This document shows positions 17,501 to 24,629 of a DNA stretch of 61,057 bases, piece by piece; position 1 is the first letter of the stretch, and each line of letters begins with the position of its first letter. The notes under the pieces were generated by a model that saw nothing but the letters and a program-made list of their open reading frames with translations, had not been told where the DNA came from and did not search any database. This stretch comes from Pseudomonadota bacterium. Lineage in GTDB: Bacteria; Pseudomonadota; Gammaproteobacteria; Burkholderiales; Rhodocyclaceae. The translations under genes and the position numbers were made by a program. The stretch covers positions 1-61,057 of the forward strand of contig JAPLQT010000047.1 in assembly GCA_026399515.1 (NCBI GenBank), given 5' to 3'.

Positions 17501-19801
17501 TTAGAAGTTGTAGCGCAGATCCAGGCGAGCGATGCGTGGCAATGCCGGAGCCGCGAAACCGCCGCCTACCCACTCGGCGTTGTAGGCCTTGTCGGTGGCG
17601 TTGTTGACGGTCAGCGCGGCCGTCCACTTGCCTTTCGCGTCTTCCAGCATGGCGCGCAGGTTCAACAGCGTCACGGCGGACCGGGCGGTACTGTTTTCGG
17701 GATCCCAGTATTGTTTACCTTTGCTGACGATATCGCCGCGCAGCACCAGGCGGAGGCCAGAGCCTACCGGGAAGCGGTATTGGGATCCAATATTGGCGGT
17801 CCTGTCCGGCACATAGGGCGCACGCTTGCCGACCAGGGCCGGGTTGACCTTATAGCTCTTGATCTCGCTGTCGGTGATGCCCAGGCCGGCATAGGCGTCC
17901 CAGCCGGGGGCCAAATTCGCCACCGCTTCAAGTTCACCGCCGATCAAGTCGACCTTGTCGATGGCAACCAGCACTTGGGCGCCGACCGCGCCGATAAACA
18001 CGAAGTAGGGGGCATTGGTGACCTCAGACTTGAATCCCGCCGCGCTGAGACGGAGCTTCCCGCCAGCCAGTTCGGTCTTGTAGCCCGCCTCCAGCGACTT
18101 GGTGATTTCCGCCCCGATCTGGTCCCGGACCCCGGCGACAGGTGGCGTCGCCACAGCCGCGGCGGCACCCACCCCGCTCTGATTGAACTGCCCTGAACGG
18201 AAACCCTTGCCCCAGGAAACATAGGCCAGCGAACTGTCATCCGCCTTGTAGCGCAAGGAAATCTTCGGCTGCATGGCGCTGAACGTTTCTGTCTTGGTAC
18301 AGGCAGCCTGGTTGGCGGCGGTACATCCGGCTGGCACGCCGGCGGTCTGCCGCGAATCGACGGTCTGCTTGCGCTCGTCGCTGTCATAGCGAAGCGCGCC
18401 GGATATCTCGACTTTCGAGGTAAGGTCATAGTCGACATTGCCAAAGGCCGCCCAGGCGCGATTGTGGTTGTTATCGGCCATCCAGGTGAGCGTCGGGTTG
18501 GTTAGGCTGGCGAACGCCGGGTCATGACTGAGGTCGGTGATGCCCTTGCCCAGGTCCGAGCCGGTGGTGGTTGAAATGAAGCGATCAGTCTTGAGTCCGT
18601 AGATTCCCGCCATCCAGCGCACGCCTTTGGCGCTGGGTGAAGTCAGGCGCAACTCGTAGGAGTCGCTCTTGACGTCGACGAACTGGGTTTGCGTCCCATC
18701 CAGCCCGGGGCCATAGAGATTGCGCGTGGCCGAGTAGGGAAACTGGTCGGCCGCCACGTATTCATTGATATGGTTATGCGAAAGGATACCGGTCAGCGTG
18801 GCGAAGTTCAGTTCGTAGTCGGCCTTGACGGTGACCTCGTCCATGTCGCGGGTGTTGCGGCCGGTATTGTTGGCGCAGAAGGTGCGCGTCACATGATCGG
18901 CGTTGAGTCGGCTGAAGTCGAAGGCATTGGCCAGATCCGCCGTGCAATCGGCCAACAGGTGTGTCGGTTGATACTGGAAGTTGTTGGCGCCGGCCTTGTC
19001 CCTGACCGTGCTGGCGCGCAGGTCCAGGGTCAAGGCATCGCTGGCCTTCCATTTCAGAAGCCCCCGCAGCGTCTGGTTCTGATAAGGATCGGCCTTTTTG
19101 CCTTGCGCCAGGTTGTCGAAGTAACCGTCGCGATCGGTGACGTTCCCCGCTACCCGAAACAGCACACGATCTTCGACCAGCGCTCCGCTGACCGCGCCCT
19201 GCAAGGCTTTTTCTCCACCGCTGCCGAGGCTGAATTGACCGAAGCCGCCGGTCTTGTTGCTCGGTTGCTTGGTGGTGATCAGGATCGCGCCTCCCGAGGC
19301 GTTCCTACCGTAAAGCGCTCCCTGCGGACCGCGCAGCACTTCGATGCTTTGAATGTCGAACAGTTCCTGGGTAAATTGTTTGGCGTCGGACTGGATCACC
19401 CCGTCCACCACCACCGCCATCGGCGCTTCGCCGTTGCGCACCTGCGATAGGCCGCGTATGGTCATGAACGATGTCCCGACGGATTGCGACTCGGCGAGGG
19501 AAAGGTTGGGTGTGAGGGCGACGAAATCGCCGGGATTCTTGATGCCCGCATCTTCGATCGCCTTGGCGGAAAACGCCTTGACCGACATCGGCACGCTCTG
19601 CTGGGTTTCATCGCGGCCGCGCGCCCGGACGACGATGGTTTCCAGAACCTGTGGCGCGTCTTTGGTTTCAGTTTGAGTTTGGACGCGACCGGCATCGCCG
19701 GGTGCGGTGGCCGCGGTTTGAGCGCTCGCAAAGACCGGGAATGCCAATGTAATGGCCGCCACCAGTAGGGATGGACGGCCCGGAAAAGTATGTTTTTGCA
19801 T
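17501..19801 (-). CDS. TonB-dependent outer-membrane receptor 1
   Basis: A 766-residue receptor starting at the ATG at 19801 (MQKHTFPGRPSLLVAAITLAF), with GGGGCAG upstream and a signal peptide ending FASAQ. A TonB-box-like LETIVVRAR is followed by the plug domain (SVPMSVKAFSAKAIEDAGI, FMTIRGLSQVRNG, VEVLRGPQGALYGRNASGGAI) and a beta-barrel ending in the aromatic RLDLRYNF. The plug resembles the broad iron-complex/Oar-like receptors that import organic substrates too large for porins. It is the first gene of the hyu-put operon, so it probably imports the substrate of HyuA/HyuB. Energy comes from TonB-ExbBD, not encoded here. Confidence 0.9.
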   Translation of the reverse strand: MQKHTFPGRPSLLVAAITLAFPVFASAQTAATAPGDAGRVQTQTETKDAPQVLETIVVRARGRDETQQSVPMSVKAFSAKAIEDAGIKNPGDFVALTPNLSLAESQSVGTSFMTIRGLSQVRNGEAPMAVVVDGVIQSDAKQFTQELFDIQSIEVLRGPQGALYGRNASGGAILITTKQPSNKTGGFGQFSLGSGGEKALQGAVSGALVEDRVLFRVAGNVTDRDGYFDNLAQGKKADPYQNQTLRGLLKWKASDALTLDLRASTVRDKAGANNFQYQPTHLLADCTADLANAFDFSRLNADHVTRTFCANNTGRNTRDMDEVTVKADYELNFATLTGILSHNHINEYVAADQFPYSATRNLYGPGLDGTQTQFVDVKSDSYELRLTSPSAKGVRWMAGIYGLKTDRFISTTTGSDLGKGITDLSHDPAFASLTNPTLTWMADNNHNRAWAAFGNVDYDLTSKVEISGALRYDSDERKQTVDSRQTAGVPAGCTAANQAACTKTETFSAMQPKISLRYKADDSSLAYVSWGKGFRSGQFNQSGVGAAAAVATPPVAGVRDQIGAEITKSLEAGYKTELAGGKLRLSAAGFKSEVTNAPYFVFIGAVGAQVLVAIDKVDLIGGELEAVANLAPGWDAYAGLGITDSEIKSYKVNPALVGKRAPYVPDRTANIGSQYRFPVGSGLRLVLRGDIVSKGKQYWDPENSTARSAVTLLNLRAMLEDAKGKWTAALTVNNATDKAYNAEWVGGGFAAPALPRIARLDLRYNF

Positions 19802-19886
19802 GTGTGCTGCCCCCTGTTTGTAGTTGGTGTTTAGGAATCCAGGAGAGAACACCGGAAAATCACCTGGACCATTGATAGCGGCTCCG

Positions 19887-19974
19887 ATTCTATGGAAGGC
19901 GTCCGGCCATCAACAAGGCGCGCGTGGAGTAGGTCCGGGAGAGAATCGACAGACGGCCTACCCGATTGGGTAGG
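19887..19974 (-). promoter_or_regulatory. Predicted promoter and palindromic operator of the TonB1-hyu-put operon
   Basis: On the minus strand a -10 like TAGAAT (19887-19892) and a -35 like TTGTTG (19911-19916) are 18 bp apart, upstream of the receptor start at 19801. Further upstream, at 19957-19974, is a perfect inverted repeat CCTACCC-gatt-GGGTAGG. Its symmetry suits a dimeric activator, centred about 86 bases before the predicted start. The regulator is not known; a LuxR-type protein is possible. The C-run boxes of the other island promoters are absent here. Confidence 0.5.
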
Positions 19975-19981
19975 TTGGTGG

Positions 19982-20254
19982 CTTAGAGCCTATTTCAGTA
20001 GGGAGAGCGGCATGCGCCGAGACGAATTGGAATGCGATGCAAGGCGCGGCGACGAAGCGATGCTAAATGCCTCGGGAGGAGCCGCAACGCCGCAGCGCGC
20101 CCAATTCGTCCGGCCCTTCGGGTTGCAGCCAAATGCGGCGCTCGCTTTGCCGCGGCCCTTGGCAAGGGGTTACCCTTGCCGGCGGCCCGCTTCGCGCGAT
20201 CATCCGCATTTGGCTGCAACGCATACCACTCTCCCTACTGAAATAGGCTCTAAG
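19982..20254. mobile_element. MITE-like palindromic element with 26-bp terminal inverted repeats
   Basis: The ends at 19982-20007 and 20229-20254 are perfect 26-bp inverted repeats beginning CTTAGAGCCTATTTCAG. Inside, a 17-bp inverted repeat (GTTGCAGCCAAATGCGG, 20122-20138, and its complement 20204-20220) encloses a hairpin of 8-bp arms and a 4-base loop at 20161-20180. No transposase is encoded; short ORFs within it look spurious. The right end contains the TAG stop of the neighbouring regulator gene. The element fills most of the 448-bp gap between that gene and the TonB receptor. It looks like a non-autonomous transposable element or large REP-type structure. Confidence 0.7.
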
Positions 20255-22949
20255 CTTCTTCTGGCTGCCCCGAGTATCCTTGGCGCAACGCAGCGCCAAT
20301 GGCGGCGGCGCGATTATCCACGCCGAGCTTCTGAAAGATGTTCTTGAGATGGAATTTCACCGTATTCTCGGATATGCCCAAGGCCCTGGCGATGGTCTTG
20401 CTCTGCTGCCCGGCGATCAGCAGGTTAAGGACCTCGCTTTCTTTGGCGCTGAACAGGGTCCGTTGCCGTGGCGGATGGGTACGCCAACCCCGGAGTTGGG
20501 TCATTACGGCGACTGCCTGAGGCGGCAGCGTGCCTTCCAACTGCTGCAATACCCGCAGCATGGGCGGACCTGCTTCCAATAGCAGGCCGGTCAGGCCATG
20601 CTGAAAAATCGGCGCCAGCGAGTCTTGAATTTCCTGGACCGGGATATTTCCGTCACGGGCGCGGTGCTTGGCCAGCATTGCAAACAGCCCGATGCGCCAA
20701 GCCGGCAGTATCAATCCGGCAGCCTTGAACAAGCGGGACATTTGCTTCAACCGCGATTGCGCGGCCTGCGGCATTCCGGCCGCCATCTGCATCCGCGCCA
20801 GCGCCAGGGACGCGGCCTCGAGAAAGCGCCAGTTGAGCCCGATTGCCACGATCTCGCCGGGATGGTCGTGCATTTTCGCCTCCAGCGAGGCTGCATTTGC
20901 TTCCTGTTGCGCTTCGGTCAGCAAGCCGCATTGCGCCAGAAGATCGACCCGCCAGGCGAGAACGAGGTTCGACAGGCGCTGAAGATTCCTTCGCCGCGCC
21001 AGTTCCGCGGCATCTTCCAGGATCGCCAAGGCGCTGGACAATCCCTCGTGGCGCAAGGCGATGCGCCATGACACCTCGGCGGTCGCCGCGAACAGTTCAA
21101 ACCAGCCGTCTACGCGTTCGAGCGTCTCCTTGCCATTTTTCAGCCAGGGCAGCGCTTCAAGCCACAGACCCTGCCAATACAGATGTTGCGCCTTGAAGCA
21201 GCCGACCAGCGCCTTCAAGGAACTATCGGTGCCGAAATTCGTCTCGGCCAGGGCGATGCCTTCGTCCGCGCACTGTCGCCCCGCCGCGATTTGCCCCGAG
21301 ATGCTCAGGGCTTGGGACAGGTGCATCAAGCCGTAGTTCTCGCCCAAGGTATTGCCGCTCAGACGGAACCTGACCAGGGCGTCCTTTGCTGCCTGTCCGG
21401 CTTCGCCGATGCGGCCCCAGGCGAGCGACGTGATCGCCCCGGCGCAGAGCAAGGTGGCCTGCCCCAGCGGATCGTCCGGCATGCTGTCGTTGGCGGCGGC
21501 GCCGGTTTTCGGCCATTTATCGAAATCCTCGAAATGGTCGAAATAGACGTGAACCAGCGCGTCGATGATTTTCATGTCGCGCAGCAGGCGGGGAATGCCC
21601 TTCACCGCCACTTCCGCCAGTCGAAAGAGTTCCATGGCCAGGGCTTCATTGCCCAGCTTGGCGTGCAAGTAGGCCTGCATCAACAGCAACTCCGGCTCGG
21701 TGCGTTTGGTCACTTCGTCGAATTGCTGAAGCAGGCTCCTGGTGTACTGGATTCCCTTGGTCAGTACCAGTTCCCAGCCACCCGCCTGATGGACGAGTTG
21801 AACGGCGAGATCGGTATCTTGCGCGCTCAAGGCATGCGCCACGGCAGATACCCAATCGGTTTCCCGGCCCAACCAGGATGCCGCCGAGCGGTGGATTTCG
21901 CATGCACGTTTGCGATCCAGGCGGGGACTGAGGAATTCGGAGAGCATCAGGTGATAGCGGAACCAAGTCCGGTCCGGGTCGAGCGGCACCAGCAGCGCGT
22001 CGAAGTGGGAAAGCCGCTCGAGCAACTCGCCGCTGTCATTGCGACCGCGGACCGCATCCGCCAACTCGGCGTTGAATCGTTCCAGCAGGGAAGTTTCGAT
22101 CAGGAATTCCCGGCACTCCTGCGGCATATTCTCCAAGATCTGCTCAGCCAGATACTCGGCGACATCCGCTACCCGGCCGGAAAAAGCCAGGAGATCGTTG
22201 GATGACCCTTTGCCCCGTGAAAACCACAGCCGGGCGAGTTGCACGGCGACCGCCCAGCCTTCGGTCCTGGAATGAACGATGGTCAGCGCCGAGCGATCCA
22301 GCGAACTGCCCAGAATGTGCGATGCCTCGGACAAGGACAACACCAGGTCGCTCGCATCGACTTGATGCAACAGGCCGCGGGCTTTCAGCGAGGCGAGCGA
22401 CCAGCGCGGCTTGGTGCGACTGGCCACGACGAATTGCAGCCAGGCGCTACCGCGTTCCAGCAAGGTCAGGAAAATCTCATCGACGGCGGGACTGGCCGCG
22501 CAATGGTAGTCGTCGAGCATCAGCGTAACGCGCTTGCCGCACTTGTCCAAGGCCCGCAGCAGTTCCGCAAGCGTGCGCTCCGGATTGGCATCGAGCAGTT
22601 GTTCGTGGGCATATTGCGTCAGGCCCGCCAACTCGACACCCGCGCCTTCGAGCGCCAACAGGATGTAGGCCAGGAAACGATTCGCATCGCTATCGGCTTC
22701 GTCGAGCGACAGCCATGCAACCGGCGTCGGGACCAATTGCTGTTGCAGTGCCAGCCGCCATTGACTTAGAAGTATCGTCTTGCCGAAACCGGGCGGGGAG
22801 ATGATCAAGGCCAGCGAAATTTGGCGCTGACTCTGCAAACGAGCCAGCAAGGCGTCTCGCCTCACGACGTCGATCTGCATTTGAGGCGGGGCGAGTTTCC
22901 CCACCCACATCCAGGATGCGCTTGCTTTTGGGGAAGATGGGTCGGTCAT
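20250..22949 (-). CDS. Large ATP-binding LuxR-family regulator (LAL/MalT type) 1
   Basis: An 899-residue protein from the ATG at 22949. An N-terminal STAND ATPase domain has Walker A SPPGFGKT (residues 51-58) and Walker B-like LMLDDYHC. A long helical repeat region follows, and a C-terminal LuxR DNA-binding domain covers the last 65 residues or so (LFSAKESEVLNLLIAGQQ, then ISENTVKFHLKNIFQKLGV). MalT-type proteins are activators switched on by a small inducer plus ATP. It lies between a terminator after the amidase and the TonB1 operon. The last codon is followed by a stop lying in the inverted repeat of an inserted element, so its C-terminus may have been altered. It could regulate either flanking operon. 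Confidence 0.87.
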   Translation of the reverse strand: MTDPSSPKASASWMWVGKLAPPQMQIDVVRRDALLARLQSQRQISLALIISPPGFGKTILLSQWRLALQQQLVPTPVAWLSLDEADSDANRFLAYILLALEGAGVELAGLTQYAHEQLLDANPERTLAELLRALDKCGKRVTLMLDDYHCAASPAVDEIFLTLLERGSAWLQFVVASRTKPRWSLASLKARGLLHQVDASDLVLSLSEASHILGSSLDRSALTIVHSRTEGWAVAVQLARLWFSRGKGSSNDLLAFSGRVADVAEYLAEQILENMPQECREFLIETSLLERFNAELADAVRGRNDSGELLERLSHFDALLVPLDPDRTWFRYHLMLSEFLSPRLDRKRACEIHRSAASWLGRETDWVSAVAHALSAQDTDLAVQLVHQAGGWELVLTKGIQYTRSLLQQFDEVTKRTEPELLLMQAYLHAKLGNEALAMELFRLAEVAVKGIPRLLRDMKIIDALVHVYFDHFEDFDKWPKTGAAANDSMPDDPLGQATLLCAGAITSLAWGRIGEAGQAAKDALVRFRLSGNTLGENYGLMHLSQALSISGQIAAGRQCADEGIALAETNFGTDSSLKALVGCFKAQHLYWQGLWLEALPWLKNGKETLERVDGWFELFAATAEVSWRIALRHEGLSSALAILEDAAELARRRNLQRLSNLVLAWRVDLLAQCGLLTEAQQEANAASLEAKMHDHPGEIVAIGLNWRFLEAASLALARMQMAAGMPQAAQSRLKQMSRLFKAAGLILPAWRIGLFAMLAKHRARDGNIPVQEIQDSLAPIFQHGLTGLLLEAGPPMLRVLQQLEGTLPPQAVAVMTQLRGWRTHPPRQRTLFSAKESEVLNLLIAGQQSKTIARALGISENTVKFHLKNIFQKLGVDNRAAAIGAALRQGYSGQPEEA

Positions 22950-23023
22950 GCTGTAGCGGCGAGAGGGGGATAAGTCACCGCAAGCGGTGGGGAGCGATGG
23001 GCCAAAGTGTGGCAATACTAACA

Positions 23024-23050
23024 AAAACGCCCGCAGGCGGCGGGCGTTTT
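23024..23050 (-). terminator. Intrinsic terminator after the TonB2-amidase operon
   Basis: A perfect 11-bp stem, AAAACGCCCGC / GCGGGCGTTTT, with a 5-base loop lies 24 bases past the amidase stop. It ends in a T run on the minus strand and in TTTT on the plus strand, so it can act both ways. It separates the amidase from luxR1. Confidence 0.8.
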
Positions 23051-23073
23051 CAAAGGGACGCAAGCCACCGGTG

Positions 23074-24528
23074 TTAAAGCACGGGCGCTCTCAATGTCCC
23101 CAGCACTGCCTCGATGGACATTCCTATCCCCAGCAGCTTGTCGTCGCTGCCGAGCGGTCCGTCGAGTTCCAGGCCCACCGGCAGACCGCTCGCCGTCATG
23201 CCGGCGGGGATGGACAGGCCGGGGATGCCGGCGCTGCTGTCCGGGTTGGTGTTGCGGATATAGGCCTCGAAGGTATTCACCGGCGCCCCGCCGTTGATCG
23301 AGACGGTGGATGATCCATTGACAGCGTCGATGGTGGTGGCCGGCAGGATGGTGGTGGGGAACATCATCGCGTCCAGCGCGTTGGCGGCGAAGTAGGCCGC
23401 ATACAAGGCCTGCAAGCGGGGCCGGAAGATATTCATGGCATCCGCATAGGCGGCGCCGAAGCTGCCGCCCAGGATGGCGTCGAAGATGCTCTTCACGTCC
23501 GGGCTGGCTATCTGGGCCGCGATGTCGGCGACGCTGATGCCGGTCACGCCGGTGGCGGCCAGATACGCCGGAATGTCGACGGTCAGTTCGTGGGCGACGA
23601 TCGGCGACGACACCTTGTCGTGCAGCGCCGCGAGGCCCACCAGGTCCACGTCTACGAACACCACGCCGGCAGCGGCCAGTTTGGTTCTGGCCGCATCCAT
23701 CACCGCCGAGAGCTGGGTATCCAGCCCCGCCCAGAACGACGCGGGAATGCCGATGCGCAGGCCCTTGAGGCCGATGGCGGCTGGCATGGCGCGTCCGCCG
23801 ATCACCGCATCGAGCAAGGCCACGTCGGCGACCGTGCGTCCCATCGGGCCGATGGTGTCGCGTGTATGGCAGATCGGCACGACCGCGTTGGTATCGGTAT
23901 AGCGCCGCTGAGAGCCGCCGTTGCCCACCGAGGGACGCAGCCCGACGATGCCGCACAGCGCGGCGGGAACGCGTGACGATCCGCCGGTGTCGGTGCCCAG
24001 GCCGGCGGGAACGATGCGCGCCGCTATGGCCGCCGCAGTGCCGCCCGAGGAGCCACCGGGAATGCGCGTCATGTCGTAAGGGTTCTTCACCGCGCCGGCG
24101 AAGGACGACAGGTTGGTGTTGGTCATGCCGAAGGCCAGCTCATGCATGTTGGCCTTGCCCAGCACGATCGCGCCGGCGTCGATAAGCTTTTGCAGCGAGG
24201 GCGCGTTGGCTGTCGGTTGAACGTGGCGCAAGGCCGGGGTGCCGCCGCTGGTGGGTAGGTCACGGGTATTGATGTTGTCCTTGACGACGATGGGCAAGCC
24301 CGCCAATGCGGGCAGCGCCGCGCCGCTCTGGCGCAGCGTATCGACGTGGCGCGCGGCAGCCAGGGCGCCGGCCTTGTCGAGCACGATCAAGGCGTTCAGA
24401 TCCTGCAAGGCTTCGGCGCGCGCGATCAAGGTCGTCACATAGGTCTCGGCCGAAAGCTTGCCATCCCGGATGGCGGTAATCGCCTGCGACGACGTCAGCG
24501 CGAGTTGCCCGGCGGTGCCTATTGCCAC
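23074..24528 (-). CDS. Amidase-signature family hydrolase
   Basis: A 484-residue amidase-signature enzyme with the full Ser-cisSer-Lys triad: Lys83 (VVKDNIN), Ser160 (PGGSSGGT) and Ser184 (TDTGGSSR). The 24-residue spacing between the two serines is that of the family. It hydrolyses an amide to acid plus ammonia or amine; the closest feel is the mandelamide/indoleacetamide group, but the substrate cannot be read off. The start is GTG at 24528, supported by GGTGGAG just upstream; no signal peptide, so cytoplasmic. It lies 101 bases after TonB receptor 2 in the same direction and is followed by a strong terminator, making a two-gene operon. Confidence 0.9.
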   Translation of the reverse strand: MAIGTAGQLALTSSQAITAIRDGKLSAETYVTTLIARAEALQDLNALIVLDKAGALAAARHVDTLRQSGAALPALAGLPIVVKDNINTRDLPTSGGTPALRHVQPTANAPSLQKLIDAGAIVLGKANMHELAFGMTNTNLSSFAGAVKNPYDMTRIPGGSSGGTAAAIAARIVPAGLGTDTGGSSRVPAALCGIVGLRPSVGNGGSQRRYTDTNAVVPICHTRDTIGPMGRTVADVALLDAVIGGRAMPAAIGLKGLRIGIPASFWAGLDTQLSAVMDAARTKLAAAGVVFVDVDLVGLAALHDKVSSPIVAHELTVDIPAYLAATGVTGISVADIAAQIASPDVKSIFDAILGGSFGAAYADAMNIFRPRLQALYAAYFAANALDAMMFPTTILPATTIDAVNGSSTVSINGGAPVNTFEAYIRNTNPDSSAGIPGLSIPAGMTASGLPVGLELDGPLGSDDKLLGIGMSIEAVLGTLRAPVL

Positions 24529-24564
24529 TGATTCTCCACCGGTGATTGTGGTCCGTTAACCATG

Positions 24565-24623
24565 TCGGCAAGCCATGTCGGGTGACACGGCTTGCCGAGG
24601 TGAGCCGGGGCCAGGGCGGCCCC
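24565..24623 (-). other. Two intercistronic hairpins between TonB2 and amidase genes
   Basis: The 101-bp gap contains a 15-bp stem with one mismatch (24565-24579 with 24584-24598, 4-base loop) and a 6-bp GC stem (24607-24612 with 24618-24623). Neither is followed by a T tract on the minus strand. They look like mRNA-stabilising or partial-attenuation structures that would let the receptor message accumulate above that of the amidase. Confidence 0.5.
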
Positions 24624-24629
24624 GTAATG

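Noticed and set aside
19892-20347. Short coding frames inside the 273-bp element
   Set aside because: They span inverted repeats and palindromes and have no known domain; the structure, not coding, explains the sequence.
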